Shown piece after piece: positions 1 through 8,303 of a stretch of DNA of 64,000 nucleotides. The notes beneath the pieces were generated by a model that was given only the letters and a program-made list of their open reading frames with translations, had not been told where the DNA came from and searched no databases. The stretch is from the NCBI GenBank assembly GCA_021324685.1, contig JAJPIQ010000085.1, forward strand, positions 102,268-166,267, read 5' to 3'. Positions within the stretch are counted from its first letter, which is position 1. Each line of letters begins with the position of its first letter. Made by a program: the position numbers and the translations under genes. Origin of the DNA: Bacteroidota bacterium. GTDB taxonomy: Bacteria; Bacteroidota; Ignavibacteria; Palsa-1295.

Positions 1-319
<319 letters not shown>

Positions 320-1171
320 GTGAGACGATTTCTCGATTTTTTCATAGCATTCAAGGAATACGTGGCGTTAACCGCTTTTGTGGCGGTGTCGCTCACGATG
401 ATCGCCGTCTCTCGAACGACGGACGTCATGCCGCTCCGCGCTTTTGCTACCGGCCTCGTCGGTGCGATCCAATCGACCTATGCCTGGATCCCCAATCCCA
501 TCGCGCTCGCACGCGAAAACCGCGATCTCGAATCCCAGTCGATCGAATTAGCGGCGGAAGTAGGCCGCTTGCGGCGTGCTGAAGCGGAGAACCGTGAGCT
601 TCGGCGTTTACTCGGAATTGCTCCCCATCCGGACTGGAAACTGGTCGCGGCAGAAGTTGTCGGAAAGACCACAACGTTTCAACGGAACATGCTGACGATC
701 GATCTGGGCTCGAAGGACAGCATCGTTCCCGGAATGGCCGTCATTACGGATGCAGGATTGGTCGGCAGGATCTATGCGACCAGCCAGAATTTTTCTCTCG
801 TTCAAATGCTACTAAATACGGACCTTCGTATTGCATCGAAAATCGCCCGAACAAGAGTCGAGGGAATTATTACGTGGGAAGGCGGCCCGTCGCTCTCGAT
901 GCGGAATATTCCGAAGGCCCTCGATGTGCAACTTGGGGACCTGGTCGTTTCCAGCGAATATTCTTCTTTTTTCCCTGCTGAAGTTCCTATTGGTACAGTC
1001 GATAGTATCGCACCCGAAGCGAATTCGTTGTTCCGGCGCGTCATGGTCCGTCCTTCGGTTAATTTCTTTCGCGTCGAGCATGTCTACGTCATCCAGAAAG
1101 ACATTACCAAAGAGCGCGAGCGACTTGCGCTCGAGGGCCGCGTAAACGAAGGAAAAGCTCAAAAACGATAA
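320..1171 (+). CDS. mreC: Rod shape-determining protein MreC
   Basis: MreC is a bitopic inner-membrane protein that links MreB filaments to the periplasmic elongation enzymes PBP2 and RodA. The 283-residue product has a short cytoplasmic N-terminus, one membrane span at about residues 10-32, and a charged heptad-like coiled coil at about 55-95 (ending RELRRLLGI). It is followed by the beta-rich MreC domain containing PGMAVITDAGLVGRI and a late VPIGTVDSI segment. The start is a GTG that abuts the upstream repeat, so no Shine-Dalgarno sequence is possible. It is followed after 9 bases by mreD. Length and layout match the family. Confidence 0.93.
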   Translation: MRRFLDFFIAFKEYVALTAFVAVSLTMIAVSRTTDVMPLRAFATGLVGAIQSTYAWIPNPIALARENRDLESQSIELAAEVGRLRRAEAENRELRRLLGIAPHPDWKLVAAEVVGKTTTFQRNMLTIDLGSKDSIVPGMAVITDAGLVGRIYATSQNFSLVQMLLNTDLRIASKIARTRVEGIITWEGGPSLSMRNIPKALDVQLGDLVVSSEYSSFFPAEVPIGTVDSIAPEANSLFRRVMVRPSVNFFRVEHVYVIQKDITKERERLALEGRVNEGKAQKR

Positions 1172-1180
1172 CACCTTCCC

Positions 1181-1663
1181 ATGCAATACTTATCGTATGC
1201 CGGTCTTGGCTTGCTGATCATCATTGTGCAGGTGCTCGTGAGCCGTTTCCTTTCTATCGCGGGTGTTTCGCCGGATTTTCTGCTCATTTTTCTCGTCTGG
1301 CTTACGATGCGCGAAGGCCAGTTCGCCGGAGAAACAGGGGGATTTGTTCTGGGGCTGATCCTCGATATTTTGTCCAGCAGTATTTTAGGCGCAAATGCGT
1401 TATCGAAGACCGCAGCCTGTTTTTGCATCGGGTACTTTTTCGATCGCGAACGGATCGATCAAAATATTCGCAACTGGCCGTTCCTGGTTTTGACCTTACT
1501 GGCTGCGATTATCAATAATTTTCTGTATTACTTCCTGATTACTCGAGGGTCCGAGATTTCCTTCGGGGAATTCGCTTTCCGATATGGAGCCGTTGGGGCC
1601 CTCTACACGGTCTTTATAGCAATCTTCCCTCTTTTGTATTGGTCTCGAAAGCGAACGTATTGA
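1181..1663 (+). CDS. mreD: Rod shape-determining protein MreD
   Basis: MreD is a small polytopic membrane protein of the elongasome. The 160-residue product is almost entirely hydrophobic, with about five predicted spans. It carries the typical N-terminal layout of a first span, then SPDFLLIFLVWLTMREG, then GFVLGLILDILSS, where conserved acidic and glycine residues of the family are found. It lies 9 bases after mreC and so is probably translated from the same mRNA. The assignment rests on membrane topology, the PDFLL...GxxxGlxxD pattern, and position after mreC. The sequence itself is poorly conserved in this family. Confidence 0.88.
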   Translation: MQYLSYAGLGLLIIIVQVLVSRFLSIAGVSPDFLLIFLVWLTMREGQFAGETGGFVLGLILDILSSSILGANALSKTAACFCIGYFFDRERIDQNIRNWPFLVLTLLAAIINNFLYYFLITRGSEISFGEFAFRYGAVGALYTVFIAIFPLLYWSRKRTY

Positions 1664-1716
1664 CTTCGTAAACCTTCGGCTGTTTTCGACGTATTACCTC
1701 TTTTAATCACTCTCTC

Positions 1717-2331
1717 ATGGGCAAGATCGTACTCTTACGACACGGCGAATCGCAATGGAACCTTGAAAATCGGTTCACGGGCTGGGTCGATATTCCACTT
1801 ACCGACAAAGGACGTGAAGAAGCTCGTCGAGCCGGCGAACTCTGTAAGGATATTCGTTTCGATCGGGGTTTCACTTCGGTCCTCATTCGCGCGATCGAAT
1901 CGCTTGAGATCGCGCTAACAGCCGCTGGTCAGCCAGATGTACCGATCGAAAAGAATCAGGCGCTTAACGAGCGGATGTATGGTGACCTGCAGGGACTGAA
2001 TAAAGAAGAAACGGCTAAAAAATTTGGCGCCGAACAAGTCCATATTTGGCGCAGAAGTTACGATGTTCCTCCACCCGGCGGTGAAAGCTTAAAAGATACG
2101 GCCGCCCGAACCCTTCCCTATTTTCAATCCAGGATTTTACCGCTCGTGTTGGCCGGCAAAAATATATTCGTCTGCGCACACGGCAATTCCCTTCGTTCCA
2201 TTGTCATGAGTATTGAAAAGTTAACGCCGGAACAAATTCTTAAAGTTGAACTTGCGACCGGCGTTCCGATCGTTTATGATATCGATGCCGAAGGAGCGGT
2301 GTCCTCGAAGTCGGTCCTTTCTGCGACATAG
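1717..2331 (+). CDS. gpmA: 2,3-bisphosphoglycerate-dependent phosphoglycerate mutase
   Basis: This enzyme interconverts 3- and 2-phosphoglycerate in glycolysis and gluconeogenesis through a phosphohistidine. The N-terminus holds the RHGE signature with catalytic His9, followed by SQWNLENRFTGWVDIPLT, typical of dPGM rather than of broad-specificity phosphatases. The second active-site histidine is His155 in CAHGNSLR, and NERMYGDLQGLNK supplies the acidic and substrate residues. At 204 residues it is the short dPGM type lacking the C-terminal tail of E. coli GpmA. It follows mreD by 53 bp with no visible terminator and precedes tRNA-Cys. Function is secure from motifs. Confidence 0.93.
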   Translation: MGKIVLLRHGESQWNLENRFTGWVDIPLTDKGREEARRAGELCKDIRFDRGFTSVLIRAIESLEIALTAAGQPDVPIEKNQALNERMYGDLQGLNKEETAKKFGAEQVHIWRRSYDVPPPGGESLKDTAARTLPYFQSRILPLVLAGKNIFVCAHGNSLRSIVMSIEKLTPEQILKVELATGVPIVYDIDAEGAVSSKSVLSAT

Positions 2332-2380
2332 CGAGGAAACTTTTGACGAGCGGGATTCGTAGTTTGTCGCTCCTGATAAC

Positions 2381-2452
2381 GGCGCCGTAGCCAAGTGGTA
2401 AGGCAGAGCTCTGCAAAAGCTCCATTCCCCGGTTCAAGTCCGGGCGGCGCCT
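2381..2452 (+). tRNA. tRNA-Cys (anticodon GCA)
   Basis: A full cloverleaf is visible. The 7-bp acceptor stem is GGCGCCG paired with CGGCGCC. The anticodon stem GAGCT/AGCTC encloses loop CTGCAAA with anticodon GCA at 2413-2415. The T-arm is CCCGG-TTCAAGT-CCGGG and the discriminator is T at 2452. The 3' CCA is not encoded and must be added by CCA transferase. It lies 49 bp after gpmA on the same strand. Confidence 0.97.
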
Positions 2453-3021
2453 CAAGTTCCTCTCAGAATCGCCCAAACCCGGCTACCTGCATGGTATTTT
2501 GCCGGAATTATATTCGCATTTTTTCTCATATCTGAACATCCGTAAGGGCTTTCCAAGTAGTCTTACACACAGGGGAATTTGGAACGATTGTAAACCGTCA
2601 AATGCATCGCCATAGCGACCGCAAGTCGGTGCTCGAAAGACGAACCTTTGTAAGAAGAACTATTAAAATCGATCAAGGCGATCCAATCGTTCGGATCACA
2701 TAGTGATCATCATGCTTCTGCCTGGGCAGGAACGCGATGCAGAAGGCAATGTGGCGTGCCGCTCCTAAGAAGTTGGAGCGGCACGCCACGAGCCCCAAGA
2801 GCTGGCCTAGCTTAGATGCCATGTTGGTTGCGAGATATAGGGCAACACTTGCTTCATTTAAGTTTGCATTATAAGAGATCCACAGTTCGTCCGTGCACGT
2901 ACCCGTTTCCTTCCACTGCATGGGAGCGCACCGGGGCAACCCGTCGGAGCCTTGGGGACTCCGGCCGGGTGGAAAGAGTTGTTAGTTGCTTGCCCATCGG
3001 TGCGACACTTTCTATGTATTT
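2453..3021. other. Intergenic region without a convincing gene
   Basis: Short open frames exist here on both strands, but none has convincing codon structure or a recognisable product. The notable content is a run of hairpins at 2694-2789 (a 6-bp palindrome with 3-base loop, a CTGCC/GGCAG palindrome, and the strong 15-bp stem listed separately). A GC-rich stretch at about 2925-2985 resembles decayed repeat sequence. The region lies between tRNA-Cys (+) and the secreted 114-aa gene (-), which converge. Confidence 0.5.
2751..2789. repeat. Perfect 15-bp inverted repeat (strong hairpin)
   Basis: GTGGCGTGCCGCTCC at 2751-2765 and its exact reverse complement at 2775-2789 are separated by a 9-base loop. 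Neither strand has a T-run directly after the stem, so it is not a classical terminator. A role as a REP-like element or a bidirectional transcription stop between converging genes is possible. Confidence 0.65.
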
Positions 3022-3366
3022 TTAGCCCAGCACTCCCTGGTCTATCACCGTTACACTCGTCGTGGAAGTCCACATGACCTCAACCATTTTTCCACTTGCG
3101 AGCTGAACGATTGCATTTGTTCCAACCGGGACCGTCTGTCCGTTGATCGTGATAGAAATTGCCGGGTCCGCGATCGTAACCGAGTCCGTACTATTGCCGG
3201 GAACGTTTACGTAATAGTTCTGGGGTTGAGTCGAAACGGTGACCTGCCCAAGCGGGTCCGACTGCTGGTTCGAAATTTGGAATGAGACATCGGCAGTCAG
3301 GCCTTTATTCGGGAATGCGAATATGGAAGCGAGCGCAAGAAGGGTTGTGAAAACGAAAAACTTCAT
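3022..3366 (-). CDS. Small secreted hypothetical protein
   Basis: The 114-residue product is not recognised. It begins with a clear Sec signal peptide: MKFF, then a hydrophobic core to about residue 20, then a probable cleavage after LTA near residue 24. The mature part is Ser/Thr/Val/Gln-rich with alternating beta-type pattern and no cysteine, suggesting a small beta-sandwich exported to the periplasm or cell surface. It has no C-terminal sorting domain. It stands alone, with converging noncoding DNA on one side and a 212-bp AT-rich gap on the other that probably holds its promoter. Function unknown. Confidence 0.7.
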   Translation of the reverse strand: MKFFVFTTLLALASIFAFPNKGLTADVSFQISNQQSDPLGQVTVSTQPQNYYVNVPGNSTDSVTIADPAISITINGQTVPVGTNAIVQLASGKMVEVMWTSTTSVTVIDQGVLG

Positions 3367-3578
3367 GTGTGTTTGAGTTGAAAAAAATGATTGCTAAGCC
3401 TTAATAAATTGAGAAGTTGCGTTCGGGCTGCAAAGTTACTGCAGGCCGAGAGCCAAATCCAAGGACAATATTGCTTTTTTCTCTATATTTGCATTAGGAT
3501 TATGGGACAAAAAATGCTTTTTAAAACCATAAAGCTTTAAAAACAGCATATTATATTAAGGCAAAAACATCAAATCAC

Positions 3579-5072
3579 ATGGACTCAAGTCTTCAAATCC
3601 TCGAACTATCGCGTATAATTAAGAATTTTGGCAATAAAAACTCAAAATCTCTATTTCAGTCGAATCAAAAAAAATCTCAAATTCGCGCCCTGGCCCGCAA
3701 ATTTGCTTTTCAAAGTGGTGAAAACGAGCACGATTGGGCTCTCGAGATCTGCAGAACGAGCGAGCACGACCAGAAATACATTCGAATTCGAAGCCAGCTC
3801 AAACGGCTGCTCATCAGCCGGGTTTTTCATCTCGATATCCGTTCCGGCTCGGAACTGCGGAAAGCAATTTATCGGAATGCGAAAGAACTCTTTTGTATTC
3901 GCGTCCTGATCATGCTTGGTGCTCGTGGGGCGGCCGTCGCTCTCATTCCCCGAGCGCTTGACCGAGCACGAACGTTCGAATTAACGAACGATCGAATCGA
4001 ACTCCTTCACATCCTCCGGCAACATGCAACGATCAATGGTTACCGAAAGAAGTTCGCTGAATACCAGAAGGAACTGGACGATGTGGAACGTATCCGATGC
4101 GCAGAAAGGCGGCTCAATGCTCTTGACGACGCAATCAATGTGGAACTTGTCGGTCGCGCTCGAGCACCGAAAGCAGCGATCGAATTAGCGAAGTCCGCGC
4201 GCGCAGAGGCAGAGATGTTATTTCGAGAATTTCCACGCTTCAATGTCGGAGTCCATTATTATAGAATTGCCACCCTGGCCGCAGAGACCAGCCGGCAATT
4301 CACTGAGTTGATCCGGCTTTGCAGTGAAGCCGAATACTTTCTTGCACAATTTCCACATCTTGTCACTCCGCTCTTTGCCGGCCAATATGCGATAAAGCGG
4401 CTTACGCCTTCCATTGCCTTGAGTAATGAATCGAGTACGGTTTCGGCTCTCGAAATATGTGAGCGATCCTTTCCTGTCGGCGAAAATAACTGGTTTATAT
4501 GGAAGGAATGCGAATTTTTTTTTCGAATGCACACCGGCGATTTTGAGAGTGCCCAGCGCGTTTTTGCCAGCATTGCCGGTAACGACCGCTTCCAATCGCA
4601 GCCCGAACAGGTCAGACAAAAATGGGCGCTCCTGGGATACTATGCCGACTTTGCACGGTCAGCCAAAAGTCCATCGGCGCCCGTGCGATTGCGTGCCTTT
4701 CATCACATCCTCCGGGAAACACCGATCTATAAGAAGGACAAAGCCGGCTATAACGCTTCACTCTATATATTGCAATATCTGATTGCGGCATCCCGAAGCG
4801 ATCATGAAACGTTGCTTCAGAGATCAGAGGCGATAGCAAAATATACTTCCCGGTACCTTCGAAACCGGCACGAGCAGCAGCTCTACGCATTTTTAAAGAC
4901 ACTGCAAGTTCTCCGCAAGCACGATTTCAATGTCGATGAAACAGCGATTCGAGCTCGACGTTACATCAAACAGTTCAGCGTCCGAGGGAAAGAATTGATC
5001 GATGAGACACAGGTGCTGCCGTATCCGATGATGTGGCTATGGATTTCGGAATGGTTGCGGAAATCATATTAA
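3579..5072 (+). CDS. Hypothetical helical-repeat protein, about 500 residues
   Basis: The 497-residue product has no signal peptide or membrane span and appears almost wholly alpha-helical, in the style of TPR or other paired-helix repeats. A distinctive N-terminal block contains IRSQLKRLLISRVFHLDI, then a region rich in Ala/Leu/Arg helices (RGAAVALIPRALDRARTFELT), then charged helices to the end. From memory, several Bacteroidetes genomes carry paralogous families of helical proteins of similar size and N-terminal layout; this resemblance is not verified. The upstream 212 bp is very AT-rich, and base use in the first 40 codons is also AT-richer than the rest. A scaffold or protein-interaction role is only a guess. 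Confidence 0.75.
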   Translation: MDSSLQILELSRIIKNFGNKNSKSLFQSNQKKSQIRALARKFAFQSGENEHDWALEICRTSEHDQKYIRIRSQLKRLLISRVFHLDIRSGSELRKAIYRNAKELFCIRVLIMLGARGAAVALIPRALDRARTFELTNDRIELLHILRQHATINGYRKKFAEYQKELDDVERIRCAERRLNALDDAINVELVGRARAPKAAIELAKSARAEAEMLFREFPRFNVGVHYYRIATLAAETSRQFTELIRLCSEAEYFLAQFPHLVTPLFAGQYAIKRLTPSIALSNESSTVSALEICERSFPVGENNWFIWKECEFFFRMHTGDFESAQRVFASIAGNDRFQSQPEQVRQKWALLGYYADFARSAKSPSAPVRLRAFHHILRETPIYKKDKAGYNASLYILQYLIAASRSDHETLLQRSEAIAKYTSRYLRNRHEQQLYAFLKTLQVLRKHDFNVDETAIRARRYIKQFSVRGKELIDETQVLPYPMMWLWISEWLRKSY

Positions 5073-5133
5073 GTTCCGGCGTCGGCGGCAGAACACTGTT
5101 GCAGAAATGTCTTTTGGCAGACACGTGCGGACT

Positions 5134-6159
5134 TCACACGAAAAATCCTCCTCTGTTCCCTATTTCGACGCTACCAAACTTCTGTGTAAAAACATTTGGC
5201 AATGGCCGGTCTCCTGGAACACTAAGCCACACGCGGAGCAAATGGCGCCGGCGCTCCGCTTCCGGCCAGTCCTCGAAGCCAGTGCGATCGTGTAGCAGCG
5301 TGTGATTATAGACGAATTGCATGTCGCCTCGCTCGAGTTGCATGGAAAAATTAAGTTTGGGATCGTTTGCCAATTCATCGAAAAGATTTAAGGCCTCCAC
5401 ATGCTTTGCCGTAAGTCGAGGCGCGTCCGAAAATCGCTGCGCCGAATCGATATATTGCCGCTGATAGATCGACGTTAGCGATCCTTCGAAATAATTATAA
5501 ACGGGAATTAAATAATACGGAAGCATGCCTTTCGGCGTTTCCCCCCGGCGGTCCGTAGCGATCGGATGAAACAACAACGCTAAGAGCTCTGGCGCTCGTT
5601 TACGCATCTCGTTAAAGATGGTATTGGCGCTCACGAGCAACGACAATCCTCCGGATTTAGCCGTTTGCAAACAAAGGAGACCGACAACATCCGTCGAATC
5701 CGTATGAAAGGTCTGGCGCTCTTTCGTCTGGTAGATTCGGACATTCGGATCGGTACTTGCCATCCCGGCATCGCGAACATGGCCAAGCAGATGTCCGAGC
5801 GCATTCTGCGGACGTGCACGTCCAAGCCACGAACCGATCCCACAAAACATGATGGCCGCTTCGCGTTCTGTATACCGATCGACGGGCAATCCTTTGAATA
5901 ACGCAAATCCCCGGCCGTGAATTAAATCGTTTCGGACCTGTGAAATCTTTGGACCCAACATTGGAAGATCGAATGCTTCGACCAGAATATGTTCTGGGAC
6001 CGCATTCGGGTGAAGACCCTCCCATGTTTCCAGCGCAGATTCGAGTTCCGAGATATCTCGCGGAGAAAGCGAGATCGTCCATTCGTTTTCCCGTCCTCTC
6101 CAGTCGGGGCCGTACCAGCAAAAACTATTTTTTTGCTCGGGCGGTAGCAGAAATTCCAT
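5134..6159 (-). CDS. TauD/TfdA-family Fe(II)/2-oxoglutarate-dependent dioxygenase
   Basis: The 341-residue product fits the TauD fold of non-haem iron oxygenases, which hydroxylate small substrates using O2 and 2-oxoglutarate. The facial triad is visible as His152 and Asp154 in FHTDSTD and the distal His290 in YNHTLLHDR. Arg309 in HLLRVWLS would bind the 2-oxoglutarate carboxylate. The overall length and the SGGLSLLVSA segment match the group of TauD-like proteins often annotated as taurine catabolism dioxygenases. No sulfur-transport genes are nearby, so taurine as substrate is not supported. Its ATG lies only a few bases beyond a terminator for the gene upstream, and no ribosome binding site is visible. 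Confidence 0.85.
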   Translation of the reverse strand: MEFLLPPEQKNSFCWYGPDWRGRENEWTISLSPRDISELESALETWEGLHPNAVPEHILVEAFDLPMLGPKISQVRNDLIHGRGFALFKGLPVDRYTEREAAIMFCGIGSWLGRARPQNALGHLLGHVRDAGMASTDPNVRIYQTKERQTFHTDSTDVVGLLCLQTAKSGGLSLLVSANTIFNEMRKRAPELLALLFHPIATDRRGETPKGMLPYYLIPVYNYFEGSLTSIYQRQYIDSAQRFSDAPRLTAKHVEALNLFDELANDPKLNFSMQLERGDMQFVYNHTLLHDRTGFEDWPEAERRRHLLRVWLSVPGDRPLPNVFTQKFGSVEIGNRGGFFV

Positions 6160-6165
6160 ATGCTT

Positions 6166-6201
6166 AAAATAAAAAACCTCGGAACATCATTCCGAGGTTT
6201 T
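6166..6201 (-). terminator. Rho-independent terminator after the winged-helix protein gene
   Basis: A 12-bp stem (6173-6184 with 6190-6201, core CCTCGGAA/TTCCGAGG) encloses a 5-base loop. On the minus strand it runs into TTTTTTATTTT, giving a strong intrinsic terminator 21 bp after the stop of the 301-aa gene. It sits within 15 bases of the dioxygenase start, so that gene needs its own promoter or depends on read-through. Confidence 0.85.
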
Positions 6202-6222
6202 GAGAAATGCAATGGTTTGGAT

Positions 6223-7128
6223 TTAAACCGTAACGCCGCCGTTCGATTTCACGGTATAAAGCCCAGGCACTCCGGCCGGGACTTCCGGCTTTTCCGTTTT
6301 GATCGCTTTATAGGAGTTCGTGCTGGCATCGTACTGGAAAAAATCCTTGTAGTTGGAAAGCGAACTTGCCAAATCGGCCACGCTTCCAACTCCCGGGATA
6401 AGACCGAAATTCGGCTTTTCGGAAAGTTCGTCGAAAAGCCGGCTGGCGGTCATCGGTTCCCAACGGTTCGATTTGAACACCCCCGTCACCGCCTTAACGA
6501 ATGGATGTTCTTCCCGGCTCAATCCCATCGAATTGGAAGAGACAATGCGGGTGCTTCCGTCCGTATTTTCGAGCGCCTCTTTTAACTTTGCCTTGGGGGA
6601 ACGATCCTTTAAGGACCAGGTCTTGGTCGCGCGATCGTATTCGATAAAGTCCTGCCGAACATTGCGAAGTGTGATCGCAAAAGATTTGTAGGGCATTTCC
6701 GTCTCGATCGGCTCCATCATTCCTTCCTTTACAAGATATTCGTAAAGTTCTGCAGATTTCACCGGGCGGTGAATCTTATCGGTATATTCAGCCATGGCAA
6801 TAATGGCATCTTCAGAAATTTCTGGCTTTTTCAGCGGCCCGATTTGCTTTTGAATTCGTGGCACCCGCTGCACAGGCGCATAATTGGTATTACCTTCTTC
6901 CACATTGCCGAGGCCTCCTTCTGTAACGCGGGGCATTTGCAGCCACCGGGGGTCGCCGGTAGACCCGTCCCCTATTAACATCTGGAGCGCTTCTCCGATA
7001 CGCTGAGCGCGCGACTCCAGTGCTGGTCTTCGGATTTCTATGACACGCAATTCTTCTTTGATCATGCCCAGTTCTGAACGCAAGCGTTCAATGGCATCGC
7101 TAAGCCCGTCTTTCGGTTTATAATTCAT
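6223..7128 (-). CDS. Hypothetical protein with coiled coil and two winged-helix-like modules
   Basis: The 301-residue product is cytosolic by appearance. Residues 1-50 form an acidic/basic heptad coiled coil (IERLRSELGMIKEELRVIE). Residues about 105-172 read as a winged-helix unit: a helix ending SAELYEYLVKEGM, then KSFAITLRNVRQDF, then a wing ending in TKTWSL. A second, divergent unit follows at about 213-280 (SRLFDELSEKP, SLSNYKDFFQYD, STNSYKAI). This tandem layout resembles HARE-HTH or vWA-linked winged helices that bind DNA or restriction components, but homology is not proven. It is a single-gene unit closed by a strong terminator. A DNA-binding role is inferred only. Confidence 0.75.
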   Translation of the reverse strand: MNYKPKDGLSDAIERLRSELGMIKEELRVIEIRRPALESRAQRIGEALQMLIGDGSTGDPRWLQMPRVTEGGLGNVEEGNTNYAPVQRVPRIQKQIGPLKKPEISEDAIIAMAEYTDKIHRPVKSAELYEYLVKEGMMEPIETEMPYKSFAITLRNVRQDFIEYDRATKTWSLKDRSPKAKLKEALENTDGSTRIVSSNSMGLSREEHPFVKAVTGVFKSNRWEPMTASRLFDELSEKPNFGLIPGVGSVADLASSLSNYKDFFQYDASTNSYKAIKTEKPEVPAGVPGLYTVKSNGGVTV

Positions 7129-7472
7129 TTGAAGTGATCTATAATTGGAGGAAAATTTATGAATCGCCTGAATGCGTATTTAGTGAATACGTATTCAGGT
7201 GTCCACTATGGTATCAAAACGCCTGGAATATCTCGCTTTTTCCGGCGATGGATCAAAACTTAGTTGTGGTGTGCGATTATGGATTTGATTCGCATGGAGT
7301 GCAATCTGCGCGGGTTCGTGTCAGCCCGTCACAGACGAAACTTTCTTATGAAACTGGCAGGCCAGGAAAGGCGGCACTCGCAACATTACTTTGTTGACTT
7401 TTTACACCTGTGGCCGTCTATTTGTTCCCTCAAAACGCATATTTTTTCCTATTTACAAAAGGTAATTTTTAG
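7129..7472. other. Intergenic region upstream of the winged-helix gene
   Basis: Two overlapping short plus-strand frames cross this segment but lack a clear start context, and their products look non-natural (many Cys, Trp and His with no pattern). The only clear element is the 14-bp inverted repeat at 7167-7199. The rest is AT-rich towards 7470 and probably contains promoter DNA for the minus-strand gene starting at 7128. Confidence 0.45.
7167..7199. promoter_or_regulatory. 14-bp inverted repeat, possible operator
   Basis: CCTGAATGCGTATT and AATACGTATTCAGG pair with one G-T mismatch around a 5-base spacer. It lies 39 bp upstream of the start of the minus-strand winged-helix gene. The symmetric AT-rich form suits an operator for a dimeric regulator, possibly for autoregulation; there is no T-run for termination. 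Confidence 0.4.
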
Positions 7473-8237
7473 TTAATGTCTGGCAACGCCGCCATCGACA
7501 TTGACGGTCTGGCCGGTAATAATGCCAGATTCATCCGAAGCAAGGAAAGAAACAACTTGTGCAATGTCTTCCGGCGTTTCAGCTCGTTCGATCGCCTGAG
7601 GGGGTAGAAGGTGAGCGAGAATATTACCCTGAGAAAGCCGTGTGCCCGGTGGCCTCTGCGTGGCCGTTAATCCGAGCGTGATCGCGTTTACCGTAATTCC
7701 ATATTTTCCAACTTCCGTAGCGAGCGCCCTTGTAAACCCAACGACCCCCATCTTGCTTGTTACATAGTGAACAAGATAGGGCGTACCCAACCAGATCGTA
7801 TCGCTCGATAAATTGATAATCCGTCCATGACCCTGGTGCTTCATGATGGGAAGGACAGCCTTCGTGGAAAGAAAAAGTCCGGTAAGATTGACATCGAGGA
7901 CACGCTTCCAGGCATCGAGGGAAAGAAGCTCGAACGGCTCTTCGTCATACAGTCCGGCATTATTGACTAAAATATCGACTCTTCCGAATTTCTCCTTCGC
8001 GGCTGCGGCCATCTCCCTGGTGGCCGATTCACTGGTCACGTCCACCTGGACAATGAATGGTTCCAGTGCATCGCCCAAAGCACGAATGCGTTCCCGCGTT
8101 TCAGCAGGCTCGATAAGATCGGCCAGGATAACCTGGGCTCCTTCCGAAGCCAATTGTGCTGCAAACGCCTGTCCATTTCCAATCGCTGCACCGGTAATGA
8201 TCGCGACTCGGCCGGAATGTCTTTTTACGCTCTGCAA
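7473..8237 (-). CDS. Short-chain dehydrogenase/reductase (SDR), FabG-like
   Basis: The 254-residue product is a classical SDR using NAD(P)H. Motifs: cofactor loop TGAAIGNG at 15-22, NNAG at 92-95, catalytic Ser144/145 with Tyr158 and Lys162 in YVTSK, and the terminal SGIITGQTVNVDGG typical of FabG-like enzymes. The acidic residue at the end of strand 2 (LAD at 38-40) suggests a preference for NAD(H). The start is a TTG; no in-frame ATG exists before an upstream stop. It stands alone, divergent from the ABC transporter genes. Substrate is unknown: 3-oxoacyl, sugar alcohol and hydroxy-acid oxidations are all possible. Confidence 0.88.
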   Translation of the reverse strand: MQSVKRHSGRVAIITGAAIGNGQAFAAQLASEGAQVILADLIEPAETRERIRALGDALEPFIVQVDVTSESATREMAAAAKEKFGRVDILVNNAGLYDEEPFELLSLDAWKRVLDVNLTGLFLSTKAVLPIMKHQGHGRIINLSSDTIWLGTPYLVHYVTSKMGVVGFTRALATEVGKYGITVNAITLGLTATQRPPGTRLSQGNILAHLLPPQAIERAETPEDIAQVVSFLASDESGIITGQTVNVDGGVARH

Positions 8238-8303
8238 ATTTTTCTTCGTAAATTTGAAACATTATGATCGCCGGTAACCAAAATATTTATCGATTGAATT
8301 CCC

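Noticed and set aside
2751..2789. 15-bp hairpin as an intrinsic terminator of tRNA-Cys
   Set aside because: No T-run follows on either strand and it is about 300 bp from the tRNA.
2816..3073. Short frames on both strands in the gap before the secreted 114-aa gene
   Set aside because: Their translations look like decayed repeat sequence and conflict with each other; no support for a gene.
5134..6159. Taurine dioxygenase (tauD) as a specific name
   Set aside because: The facial triad is present, but no taurine or sulfonate genes are nearby and the family is broad, so only the family is named.
7134..7476. Two overlapping short plus-strand frames after the winged-helix gene
   Set aside because: No start context, odd amino-acid make-up and no homologue recognised; treated as noncoding.
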